DNA from: an uncultured Pelagibacteraceae bacterium
GTDB lineage: Bacteria > Pseudomonadota > Alphaproteobacteria > Pelagibacterales > Pelagibacteraceae
Assembly: GCA_902624195.1 (NCBI GenBank)
Contig: CACNWV010000004.1
Location: 23,599-87,598, forward strand
DNA: 64,000 bases
Direction: 5' to 3'
The notes under the pieces were generated by a model that worked only from the letters and a program-made list of their open reading frames with translations, had not been told where the DNA came from and made no database searches. Positions 1 to 9,226 of this stretch are shown in pieces. Each line of letters opens with the position of its first letter. Position 1 is the stretch's first letter. The position numbers and the translations under genes were made by a program.

Positions 1-1
1 A

Positions 2-250
2 GTAAAAGCTTACAAAAATAATTTAAATACTCATAAGAGTTATTTCAAATTTAGAGAAAAAAGAAAAAAATTTCGAGATAAAAAAACAACTATCACAGGC
101 TTAGCACTATCAGATACTTTGAAAAATTATGCACAGACCGGGTCAGAGTATACAAAAACTCTAAATCAAATTATAACCCAGAATAGTTTAACAGATTTTG
201 AACCAGTTAGATTGGTGAATTCTGTAAAGCAAGTAGAATTGAACTCATAG
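2..250 (+). CDS. C-terminal fragment of a protein, possibly Bax-like glucosaminidase (5' end outside window)
   Basis: Open frame from window start to TAG at 248-250; translation ...TGLALSDTLKNYAQTGSEYTKTLNQIITQNSLTDFEPVRL resembles the C-terminus of Bax/glucosaminidase proteins. Confidence 0.45.
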   Translation, partial: VKAYKNNLNTHKSYFKFREKRKKFRDKKTTITGLALSDTLKNYAQTGSEYTKTLNQIITQNSLTDFEPVRLVNSVKQVELNS

Positions 251-1297
251 CTACTTTTCGCTTACAACATATTGAATACCTAGCCATCTCCAAAAACCAG
301 CATTTTCTCTAAGAGAGCAGTTAATACGTCCACGCTCGCCTATAAATTTTTCTTCAATATCAATCTCTAAGATATTGTTTTGTGTAAAAGATGTTTTTGA
401 ATTTCTCCACCTGTTGCCTTCATTAGAATAACATGAGATTTGTTCTAAGTTTTTTATATTCTCATAAAATTGAATTTTTACTTTGGGTGGATTTTTTGAT
501 TGTAATAAATAGCGATCCTGAGGTTCAATTTTTCTGTATTTAAAAGGCAAAGTTCTCATTAACGTTTTGAATCTTTCTAATTCTCCGTATTTTTCATTTA
601 TTGGAAATCTCGGTAATTCCCACAAATCTTTAGTTTCATCGATGACTCCGGAGTGTTGCCCAAATGCATATTTAAATCCTAATTCTTTTATAATTTTCTT
701 AAATTCAAGACTATATTCACCAAATGGATACGAAAAGAATTCAGAATTTTCACCAAGCTTTTCTTTAAAAATTTTGATTGATTTTAAAATGTCATCTTTA
801 ATATTTTCTGAAGTTTCCTCAACTAGATATTCATGAGAATGGCTATGATTTCCAATTTCAACATTTTTTGAATTGTATAATTCACGAATTTGATCCCAAT
901 TCATGTAATTATAAGATCCAACTTCTCTTGTGTTTACGAATAATATAAAAGGTATCTTTTTTTCTTTTAATACTGGCCAAGCATTTTCGTAAAACGATAA
1001 TAAGCCATCATCAACTGTAAGCAAAATTTTTCTATTTTTTTTATCTTGAGCTAAGCTTGTTTTAAAATTATCTGGATGTATAAATTTAATATTTTCATTT
1101 TCAATTACTTCTAATTGTTGTTTAAAAATATCCATTTTAATGTTTGTGGAAGGATATTTGTTTTCATTAAATCTATGATACATGATGGAAATTAATCCAT
1201 AATCATTGAAATTATAATCGTTCGCAGCAAATACCTTTGATTGATTTGTTTCAAAGGCTATAATGAGCGTTGAAATGATAAAGAATTTTTTAATCAT
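251..1297 (-). CDS. Polysaccharide deacetylase (NodB-like) family protein with signal peptide
   Basis: ILLTVDDG and EIGNHSHSH motifs; start placed at MIKKFFIISTLIIAFETNQSKVFA (signal peptide) rather than the upstream ATG at 1354. Confidence 0.8.
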   Translation of the reverse strand: MIKKFFIISTLIIAFETNQSKVFAANDYNFNDYGLISIMYHRFNENKYPSTNIKMDIFKQQLEVIENENIKFIHPDNFKTSLAQDKKNRKILLTVDDGLLSFYENAWPVLKEKKIPFILFVNTREVGSYNYMNWDQIRELYNSKNVEIGNHSHSHEYLVEETSENIKDDILKSIKIFKEKLGENSEFFSYPFGEYSLEFKKIIKELGFKYAFGQHSGVIDETKDLWELPRFPINEKYGELERFKTLMRTLPFKYRKIEPQDRYLLQSKNPPKVKIQFYENIKNLEQISCYSNEGNRWRNSKTSFTQNNILEIDIEEKFIGERGRINCSLRENAGFWRWLGIQYVVSEK

Positions 1298-1658
1298 AAA
1301 CTTTATTGGAGATAAGGATAAACTAGTCTTAAGGGTAAATAAGAATTTTTTCATTTACAATCTTGATAGTAAAAAAAATAATAAAGAACAACTAGTTTCT
1401 GAGATATCAAGATTTTTAAATTCACATAATGTTGTATTAAATGAGGAATTTAGCGTAATAGTTAATCAAGGACCAGGCAGTTTTTCTGGTATAAGAATAT
1501 CACTAGCGATTGCAAAAGGCTTAGAAATATCAAAAAAAGTCAAATTATATGCTTATAATAGCAAAAATTTGAAAGATTTTGATCAAGTAAATATTGAAAA
1601 AATGTTAAAAAAAAATTTAATTGAAAAAAAATTGATTAAGCCGGTGTATTTAAGTTAA
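1275..1658 (+). CDS. tsaB: Shortened TsaB-like protein (tRNA t6A modification)
   Basis: NQGPGSFSGIRISLAIAKGL motif; terminal KPVYLS resembles the TsaB C-terminal end; position upstream of fur/miaB. Confidence 0.7.
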   Translation: MIKNFLIINFIGDKDKLVLRVNKNFFIYNLDSKKNNKEQLVSEISRFLNSHNVVLNEEFSVIVNQGPGSFSGIRISLAIAKGLEISKKVKLYAYNSKNLKDFDQVNIEKMLKKNLIEKKLIKPVYLS

Positions 1659-1666
1659 ATTAAAGT

Positions 1667-2086
1667 ATGAGTATTATAGAGGAAAAATGTAAACAAAAAG
1701 GGGTACGACTAACAGATCAAAGAAAAGTTATTGCAAAAATTTTGTCAGAGTCAAAAGCAGTATACGGTTCAAAAGACCACCCCGATGTTGATGAACTTCA
1801 CAAAAGAGTTTCGTCTATAGACGACAAGATAAGTATTGCAACGGTTTACAGAACAGTAAAACTTTTTGAGGAAGCTGGCATATTAGTTAAACATGATTTT
1901 AAAGCGGGTAAAGCCAGATATGAAATAAATGATGATCATAATCACTTAATTGATATTAACAGCGGAGAAATTGTAGAATTTGTGGATAAAGATATTGAAG
2001 ATCTACAAAAAAAAATTGCCAAAAAATTGGGTTATAACCTCGTGGATCATAAATTAGAACTTTACGGTTCTAAAATCAAAAAATAA
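1667..2086 (+). CDS. fur: Fur family transcriptional regulator
   Basis: Fur winged helix (RLTDQRKVIAKIL...ISIATVYRTVKLFEEAGIL) and DDHNHLI metal-binding motif. Confidence 0.85.
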   Translation: MSIIEEKCKQKGVRLTDQRKVIAKILSESKAVYGSKDHPDVDELHKRVSSIDDKISIATVYRTVKLFEEAGILVKHDFKAGKARYEINDDHNHLIDINSGEIVEFVDKDIEDLQKKIAKKLGYNLVDHKLELYGSKIKK

Positions 2087-2087
2087 T

Positions 2088-3419
2088 TTGAAAAAAAAAA
2101 TTTTTATAAAAACATTTGGTTGTCAGATGAATGAATACGATAGCAATCGAATTTACGATTCAGTCAAGGAAATTGATTACGAAAAAACAGATAACTTATT
2201 TGAAGCAAATTGTTACGTTCTTAACACTTGTCATATTAGAGAAAAGGCTACTGAAAAAGTTTATCACGATATAGGAAGGGTAAAAAAAATATTTAGAAAT
2301 AAAATTAAACCTATAGTTTTAGTGGCAGGATGTGTCGCTCAGGCCGAGGGTGACATACTTTTAAAGAGAGAGAAGTACATCGATGCTGTTATTGGACCAC
2401 AGTCATATCACCATTTCAAAAAAACAATACTAAAACTAGAAGATAATGCAAAAAAAATTAATTTTACCGATTTCGATGTTAATAAAAAATTTGATAATTT
2501 AAATATGACTAGAAACACAAATAGTAATGTTTCATCTTTCTTAACAATACAAGAGGGATGTGATAAATTTTGTAAATTCTGCGTAGTCCCTTACACTAGA
2601 GGTGCTGAGCATTCTAGATCTATTAAAGAGCTAATTAATGAGACTAAAGAATTAGTTGATAATGGAGTAAGAGAAATTACTTTATTAGGTCAAAATGTTA
2701 ACGCTTATAACTTTCAAAAAAGCAAACTATCAAATCTTATTTACGAAATTTCAAAGATTAAAAATCTTAAGAGGATAAGATATACCACTTCCCATCCCAT
2801 TGATTTTTCTGAAGATTTAATTGAAGCACACAAAATTTCTCAAAAACTTATGCCTTTAATACACCTTCCAGTTCAAAGTGGATCCAGTAAAATTTTAAAA
2901 AAAATGAACAGAAAACATTCTATCAAGGACTATCTTGATTTGATTAATAATTTAAAAAAAGCTAATTCTAAAATTAAATTTTCTTCCGATTTTATAATTG
3001 GTTACCCAGGTGAGACAAATGAAGATTTTAATCAAACACTAAAATTGTTAAGAAATGTCGAGTTTATCAATTCTTATTCTTTTGCTTTTAGTCCAAGACC
3101 AGGCACTCCAGCTGCTAGGATGGAAAAAGTTAATGATAATATTGTCAAAGAAAGATTAGTAACTTTTCAAAATGAAGCTGATCGAATAAAGATGAAATAT
3201 AGAAAAGGCTTATTTAATAATTTTTCTTGGGTAATGTTTGAAAATGAAATGAGAATTAAAGGTAAATTCTTTGGTCGGGATGAGTTTTCGAACTCAGTAA
3301 TTGCTAATAGCAATTTAGATTTAAAGGGTAAAATTTTAAAAGTGAAAATTATCGAGGGAAACAAAAATACATTATTTGGGGAATTAGAAGGCGAACGTAA
3401 CAAAGTTTTTGCTGCATAA
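2088..3419 (+). CDS. miaB: tRNA-2-methylthio-N6-dimethylallyladenosine synthase MiaB
   Basis: TFGCQMNEYDS, radical SAM CDKFCKFCVVPYTRG; TTG start followed by A10. Confidence 0.95.
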   Translation: MKKKIFIKTFGCQMNEYDSNRIYDSVKEIDYEKTDNLFEANCYVLNTCHIREKATEKVYHDIGRVKKIFRNKIKPIVLVAGCVAQAEGDILLKREKYIDAVIGPQSYHHFKKTILKLEDNAKKINFTDFDVNKKFDNLNMTRNTNSNVSSFLTIQEGCDKFCKFCVVPYTRGAEHSRSIKELINETKELVDNGVREITLLGQNVNAYNFQKSKLSNLIYEISKIKNLKRIRYTTSHPIDFSEDLIEAHKISQKLMPLIHLPVQSGSSKILKKMNRKHSIKDYLDLINNLKKANSKIKFSSDFIIGYPGETNEDFNQTLKLLRNVEFINSYSFAFSPRPGTPAARMEKVNDNIVKERLVTFQNEADRIKMKYRKGLFNNFSWVMFENEMRIKGKFFGRDEFSNSVIANSNLDLKGKILKVKIIEGNKNTLFGELEGERNKVFAA

Positions 3420-3421
3420 AT

Positions 3422-4426
3422 ATGTCAGAGATAAGTAAATTAGATCAAAATTTGATAATTAAAAAAATAGATAAAGAAACAATCAATCTACAAATAACCA
3501 ACAATGAGATGCTCATGTCAATTGTTGGTCAATTTGATCAAAATCTTAAAGATCTTTCTAAATATACAAAAACCAACGTATTTTTTAGGGGTAATTCGAT
3601 AACTTGCAAAGGAAAAAAGGAAAATCTTAGCGTATTTTGTGAAGCTATAAAATTTTTAATAGGAAAGTATTTTGTAACTAAGATAATCGAAAAAGAAGAT
3701 ATACTATTATCGGTAAAAAAAAATATGGAACTAGAAAAATCAAACGTCAAATCTTTTAAACAATTAATAAAAACTCCAAGAAAGTCAGTTATAGCTCGTT
3801 CTGAAAAGCAATCAGATTATATTAAGGCTTTGAAAGAAAATGATATTATAATGTCATTAGGACCAGCTGGAACAGGAAAAAGTTTCTTAGCAGTTTCTGT
3901 TGGCGTTTCACTTTTATTAGAAAAAAAAATTGAAAGAGTCATTCTTTCAAGGCCAGCAGTTGAGGCTGGGGAAAAACTTGGTTTCTTGCCTGGAGATATG
4001 AAGGAAAAAGTAGACCCATATTTAAGACCTTTGTATGATGCTTTATACGAGCTATTTGGCGCAGAAAAAATCGATAAAAAAATCGAAACAGGAGAAATAG
4101 AAATAGCTCCATTGGCTTTTATGAGAGGTAGAACACTAAAAAATTGTTTTGCAATACTTGATGAAGCTCAAAATGCTACCGAAACTCAGATTAAAATGTT
4201 TTTGACGAGAATAGGTGAAAATTCCAAATTAGTTGTTAACGGTGATCCTTCTCAAATAGATTTAATCAATAAATCTCAATCAGGTTTGATTAAATCAAAA
4301 GATATAATAAAGCACTTAAAGGAAATAAAAATAGTAGAATTTGATCATAATGATGTAGTAAGACATCCATTAGTTTCAAAAATTATTAGTGCTTATCAAA
4401 AGAGAAGTACTGATGATCAAGGTTAA
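3422..4426 (+). CDS. phoH: PhoH-like ATPase
   Basis: GPAGTGKS Walker A, RPAVEAGEKLGFLPGD, ILDEAQN. Confidence 0.93.
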   Translation: MSEISKLDQNLIIKKIDKETINLQITNNEMLMSIVGQFDQNLKDLSKYTKTNVFFRGNSITCKGKKENLSVFCEAIKFLIGKYFVTKIIEKEDILLSVKKNMELEKSNVKSFKQLIKTPRKSVIARSEKQSDYIKALKENDIIMSLGPAGTGKSFLAVSVGVSLLLEKKIERVILSRPAVEAGEKLGFLPGDMKEKVDPYLRPLYDALYELFGAEKIDKKIETGEIEIAPLAFMRGRTLKNCFAILDEAQNATETQIKMFLTRIGENSKLVVNGDPSQIDLINKSQSGLIKSKDIIKHLKEIKIVEFDHNDVVRHPLVSKIISAYQKRSTDDQG

Positions 4427-4868
4427 CATTATATCTAATAGACAAAATTTAAAAAAATTTTCAATAAAATCTACAAATCTTATTGAAAAAAAAATTAATA
4501 AGATCAACAAAAGATACAAAAAATATAAAAATAAAGACGTTTTTTTTACTCTGCTATTATCTGAGGATAGCGAAATTAAAAAATTGAATAATAATTTTAG
4601 AAAAAAAAATAGAACTACAGATGTTTTATCTTTCCCATTTCACGAAAAAAAAGAATTGCATAAAAAACTTGTTAAAGATAGAGAAATTTATTTAGGCGAC
4701 GTCATTGTCAACTTAAACAAAATAAAAGGAAAAATGAACTTCTTTTTGGAGCTTGATAAACTTTGGATACATGGATTAGTTCATCTCTTTGGTTATGATC
4801 ACAAGAATAACGTAGACTTTATGAGAATGACAAGAATAGAAAAGAAGTTTCTCTCATACATAAAATGA
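4413..4868 (+). CDS. ybeY: Endoribonuclease YbeY
   Basis: TTDVLSFPF, LGDVIVN, HGLVHLFGYDH zinc motif; start at MIKVNIIS overlaps phoH end. Confidence 0.92.
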   Translation: MIKVNIISNRQNLKKFSIKSTNLIEKKINKINKRYKKYKNKDVFFTLLLSEDSEIKKLNNNFRKKNRTTDVLSFPFHEKKELHKKLVKDREIYLGDVIVNLNKIKGKMNFFLELDKLWIHGLVHLFGYDHKNNVDFMRMTRIEKKFLSYIK

Positions 4869-6430
4869 TTGAAAGTCATCTAAACAATCGTTTTCTTACT
4901 TTATACCTCTATCCTTTGATACTCGGATGTTTAACAGTATTTTCTTTTCAACCTTTTAATTTTTCAATTATAAATTTTTTTATTTTTCCAACAATTTTTT
5001 ATCTAGTTGTTTACATTAATAAAAAATCTAAAAGTATTTACAGAAAAAAACCATTTAAAATTAATTTTTTTATATTTGGGACATCTTTTGGGTTTGGATT
5101 TTACTTAAGCGGTATCCACTGGATAACAAATTCATTAACGTTTGACGAAAACTTTAAAATTTTGATACCTGTCGGATTAATTTTTATACCATTATTTTTG
5201 AGTCTTTTTCTATCTCTCGTATTTCTAACTATAGGCCCCTTTCTTGCTTTTAATTTACAATCAATATTTCTTTTTACAGGAAGTTTGGCACTATCAGACT
5301 ACGTACGCTCAAAAATTCTAACGGGTTTTCCATGGAACTTATGGGCGTATAGTTTTTCCTGGAACGTAGAGATTTTACAAATTTTACACGTAGTTGGTTT
5401 ATTTGCTTTTAATTTGATTGTAATAACTCTTTTCATGATACCATCAGTAATATTCTTCAAATTAAATTTAATTAAAAAATTTACTTTAGTTTCTTTAATT
5501 CCTTTACTTTTTTTTATTCTCTACATTTATGGAGATCAATCTGTTAATAAAAATCAGAAAACTTTAAGATTAATCAATGAAAAATTAAATATAAAAGTCG
5601 TATCTCCCAACTTTAAATTAAAATATGGATTAAATGATGATGAAATAAGTGAAAGATTAAAAAAATTAGTAAGATACAGTGAACCTCAAAAGAATTTAAA
5701 GACTTTGTTCGTTTGGCCCGAAGGAGTGTTTAGTGGCTATAATTTTCAAGAAATACAAAGTTTAAAAAATATGTTTATTCAAAATTTTGATAAAGATCAC
5801 TACATCCTGTTTGGAATTAACAGACTAAGTAACAAAGAAATGGGGACATATAACAGTCTAGTCGTAGTTAATTCTAATCTTGAAATACTTCAAGAATACA
5901 AAAAGCAAAAAATTGTCCCGTTCGGTGAGTTTTTACCTTTTGAAAGTTTATTAAATAAGTTAGGTCTTAAAAAAATAACTGAAGGTCACGGCTCATTTTT
6001 AAGAGGAAAAAAACAAAGCAATTTAATTTTTGAAAACCTTAACATTTTACCATTAATTTGTTATGAGGTAATTTTTACTAATTTTGTACAACAATCTGAC
6101 AAAAGTACTAATTTAATTATTAATATATCAGAGGATGGTTGGTTTGGAAATTCAATAGGACCAGATCAGCATTTTGCTAAAGCAATTTTCAGAGCTATAG
6201 AAAAAAATTCTTTTTTGGTCAGGTCAGCTAACAAAGGGGTAAGTGCTATAATTGATAATAAGGGACAGCTAGTGAAAAAACTCAATAACTACGAAACAGG
6301 CCATATTGAGTTTAATGTACCCTTAATAGAAAGTGAAAATATAAATAAAAATGATTTGATTTTTTTTGTGCTTTTAATTACTTATATTTTTATCTTTATT
6401 TTTTACAAAATTAAAAATGGAAAAAAATAG
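4865..6430 (+). CDS. lnt: Apolipoprotein N-acyltransferase
   Basis: Multi-TM N-terminus plus nitrilase domain ([32 protein letters not shown]). Confidence 0.93.
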   Translation: MIESHLNNRFLTLYLYPLILGCLTVFSFQPFNFSIINFFIFPTIFYLVVYINKKSKSIYRKKPFKINFFIFGTSFGFGFYLSGIHWITNSLTFDENFKILIPVGLIFIPLFLSLFLSLVFLTIGPFLAFNLQSIFLFTGSLALSDYVRSKILTGFPWNLWAYSFSWNVEILQILHVVGLFAFNLIVITLFMIPSVIFFKLNLIKKFTLVSLIPLLFFILYIYGDQSVNKNQKTLRLINEKLNIKVVSPNFKLKYGLNDDEISERLKKLVRYSEPQKNLKTLFVWPEGVFSGYNFQEIQSLKNMFIQNFDKDHYILFGINRLSNKEMGTYNSLVVVNSNLEILQEYKKQKIVPFGEFLPFESLLNKLGLKKITEGHGSFLRGKKQSNLIFENLNILPLICYEVIFTNFVQQSDKSTNLIINISEDGWFGNSIGPDQHFAKAIFRAIEKNSFLVRSANKGVSAIIDNKGQLVKKLNNYETGHIEFNVPLIESENINKNDLIFFVLLITYIFIFIFYKIKNGKK

Positions 6431-7580
6431 TTACTTATTTACAAGCGAGTCTGTTTCAGAGGGTCATCCAGATAAAGTGAGTGATCGCATTTCTGACATG
6501 GTTGTTGATACTTATTTGTCAAGAGATCCGTTTTCTCGAGTTGCTTGCGAAACTTTAACAACAACTAACAGGGTAGTTTTAGCTGGAGAAACAAGAGGTC
6601 CAAAATTTGATAAAGATGAACTTATAAGTAAAGTTAGAGATTGCATTAAAGATATTGGCTATGAACAAGAAGGCTTCAGCTGGAAAACAGCTGAAATTGA
6701 AAGTTATTTACATGAACAATCATCAGATATTGCAATGGGAGTTGACTCTAAAGATAATAAAGATGAAGGAGCAGGTGATCAAGGTCTTATGTTCGGATAT
6801 GCATGTAATGAAACGCAAGAATTGATGCCAGCACCAATACACTACTCTCACAAAATTTTGAGGCTGATGGCTGAAGACAGGAAAAAAGGAATTTTACAAG
6901 GTATAGAGCCAGACAACAAAAGCCAAGTAACAATGTTATATGAAAATGGAAGACCAGCTAAGGTTACTTCGGTAGTAATTTCGACACAACATTCAAAAGA
7001 TTTAAATCAAGAAAGAGTTAAAGAATTAGTTATTCCTTATATTACAAAATCAATACCTTCAAATCTTTTGAAAGATCTTAATCCAAAAGAAATTTATATT
7101 AATCCAACAGGTCAATTTATAATTGGAGGACCTGACGGAGACACAGGTCTTACAGGAAGAAAAATTATTGTTGATACTTACGGTGGTTCAGCTCCTCACG
7201 GAGGGGGAGCGTTTTCTGGTAAAGACCCTACAAAAGTTGATAGATCTGCAGCTTATGCAGCGAGATATTTAGCAAAAAATGTTGTTGCTTCAGGGGTATC
7301 AGATAAATGTTTAATCCAAATAGCATATGCAATCGGAGTTTCAAAACCTCTTTCTATTTTCTTAAAATTATCAGATGATGATGAAGAAAAAGTAAAAAAA
7401 ATAATGACAATTATTAACGAAAATTTTGATCTCTCACCTAGAGGTATTAGAGAAATGCTAAAATTAAATAATCCAATTTATCAGACTACTTCTGCTTATG
7501 GACACTTTGGTAGAAAACCCACTAATTCAGGTGAGTTTTCTTGGGAAAAAACTGATAAAGCAGATTTATTTAAAATGTAA
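6417..7580 (+). CDS. metK: S-adenosylmethionine synthetase
   Basis: [49 protein letters not shown]. Confidence 0.98.
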   Translation: MEKNSYLFTSESVSEGHPDKVSDRISDMVVDTYLSRDPFSRVACETLTTTNRVVLAGETRGPKFDKDELISKVRDCIKDIGYEQEGFSWKTAEIESYLHEQSSDIAMGVDSKDNKDEGAGDQGLMFGYACNETQELMPAPIHYSHKILRLMAEDRKKGILQGIEPDNKSQVTMLYENGRPAKVTSVVISTQHSKDLNQERVKELVIPYITKSIPSNLLKDLNPKEIYINPTGQFIIGGPDGDTGLTGRKIIVDTYGGSAPHGGGAFSGKDPTKVDRSAAYAARYLAKNVVASGVSDKCLIQIAYAIGVSKPLSIFLKLSDDDEEKVKKIMTIINENFDLSPRGIREMLKLNNPIYQTTSAYGHFGRKPTNSGEFSWEKTDKADLFKM

Positions 7581-7632
7581 TCTTGAAAAAACCTTAATTT
7601 TCTTCTAAAAGTAATTTAAATTGATGAATTTC

Positions 7633-7659
7633 AAAATGGGCAGTAGCCCATTTTTTTTT
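7633..7659 (+). terminator. Intrinsic terminator/attenuator hairpin in the nusA leader
   Basis: AAAATGGGC-AGTA-GCCCATTTT perfect 9-bp stem followed by T run, 13 nt before the nusA ATG. Confidence 0.8.
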
Positions 7660-7671
7660 AGGGGGAATAAA

Positions 7672-9222
7672 ATGTTGAATAGGGGACTAGATAAACTTGA
7701 GCTTTTACGCATCGTCGAGGCTGTTGCAAATGAGAAATCTATCGATAAAGAACTTGTTCTTGGATCGATGGAAAGTGCTATTCAAAAGGCTGCATTAACA
7801 AAATTTGGAAACGATAACAATATAGAGGTTATTATAGATAGAGAAAATGGAGAAATCAAAATTCAAAAAGTTTTAGATGTAGTAGAAAAAGTAGAGGACT
7901 CAGCCAGGGAAATAAATCTTGATGATGCTCGAAAAATATCACCAAAACATAATACTATTAAGGTGGGCGAAAAAATTTATGAAGAGTTACCACAAATTGA
8001 TTTTGGTAGGATCGCAGCTCAAAGTGCTAAACAGGTTATTAGCAGTAGAGTTAGAGAGGCTGAAAAGAACCGACAATATGAAGACTTTATAGATAAGCAA
8101 GGCCAAATATTGAGTGGGATTATAAAAAGATTAGAGTATGGGAATGTGATTGTAGATTTGGGTAAAGCAGAGGGAGTAATAAAAAAAGATGAATTAATTC
8201 CAAGAGAGATATTAAAAACAGGAGATCGTGTAAAGGCTTACTGCTACGAAGTTAAAAAAGAACTTAAGGGCCATCAAATATTTTTATCTAGAGCCCACCC
8301 ACAATTTCTCGCAAGATTATTTTTTCAAGAAGTTCCAGAAATTTATGAGGGAACAATCGAGATAAAATCAGTAGCTAGAGATCCTGGTAGTAGAGCAAAG
8401 ATCTGTGTTTATTCTCAGGACTCCTCAATCGATCCGGTTGGAGCTTGTGTTGGTATGAGAGGGAGTAGAGTACAAACTATAGTCAATGAATTACACGGTG
8501 AAAAAATTGACATTATAAAGTGGACTGAGGATTTGCCTACGTTAATTTCAGAGTCCTTGTCACCTGCTGAGATTCAAAAAGTCTTAATTGATCAGGATAA
8601 CAAAAGGATTGATATTATTTTGACAGAGGAAAACCTTAGTAAAGCGATCGGTAGAAGAGGTCAGAATGTAAGGTTAGCATCAAAATTAACTAATTTTGAA
8701 ATAGATATTCTCACAGATAAAGAAGACTCAGAAAGAAGGCAGTCAGAGTTTAAAGAACGAACAGAAAATTTAATTAAGAATCTAGAAGTGGATGAAACAT
8801 TAGGTCAGCTATTAGTTTCAGAAGGTTTTACTTCAATTGAAGAAATAGCACAATCACTTCCAGAAAAAATTTCAAAAATTGAGGCAATAGATGATGATAC
8901 TGCTAAAGAACTTATTAGTAGATCAAAAGAAACACTTGAGAAAGAAAAAGAGGCTGTAGCACAAAAGCTAAAAGAACTAGGTGTAGAAGAACAATTAATT
9001 AACTTAAAAGGTATGACTCAAGGAATGTTAGTAATTCTTGGACAAAAAAATATAAAAAAAATAGATGATTTTGCAGATTTATCCTCTGACGAACTTATTG
9101 GTGGATTTGATGAGATAAAAGGTAAAAAAATAAGGATTAATGGTTATCTTGAGGAATTTTCTCTTTCAAGAAAAGAAGCTGATGAGCTTATCATGGCAGC
9201 TAGAGAGATAGCTTATAAATAA
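7672..9222 (+). CDS. nusA: Transcription termination/antitermination factor NusA
   Basis: S1/KH domains (DPVGACVGMRGSRVQTIVNELHGEKIDII; KAIGRRGQNVRLA). Confidence 0.96.
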   Translation: MLNRGLDKLELLRIVEAVANEKSIDKELVLGSMESAIQKAALTKFGNDNNIEVIIDRENGEIKIQKVLDVVEKVEDSAREINLDDARKISPKHNTIKVGEKIYEELPQIDFGRIAAQSAKQVISSRVREAEKNRQYEDFIDKQGQILSGIIKRLEYGNVIVDLGKAEGVIKKDELIPREILKTGDRVKAYCYEVKKELKGHQIFLSRAHPQFLARLFFQEVPEIYEGTIEIKSVARDPGSRAKICVYSQDSSIDPVGACVGMRGSRVQTIVNELHGEKIDIIKWTEDLPTLISESLSPAEIQKVLIDQDNKRIDIILTEENLSKAIGRRGQNVRLASKLTNFEIDILTDKEDSERRQSEFKERTENLIKNLEVDETLGQLLVSEGFTSIEEIAQSLPEKISKIEAIDDDTAKELISRSKETLEKEKEAVAQKLKELGVEEQLINLKGMTQGMLVILGQKNIKKIDDFADLSSDELIGGFDEIKGKKIRINGYLEEFSLSRKEADELIMAAREIAYK

Positions 9223-9226
9223 TGTT

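Noticed and set aside
567-836. Antisense ORF (89 aa) opposite the polysaccharide deacetylase, and similar opposite-strand ORFs in the track (e.g. 3167-3403, 10738-11211, 12503-12823, 49529-49795)
   Set aside because: They lie wholly inside well-supported genes on the other strand and show no recognisable domains; typical shadow ORFs.
1981-1989. TGTGGATAA, reverse complement of a consensus DnaA box
   Set aside because: Single copy within the fur coding sequence (encodes VDK region); no cluster, so chance is likely.
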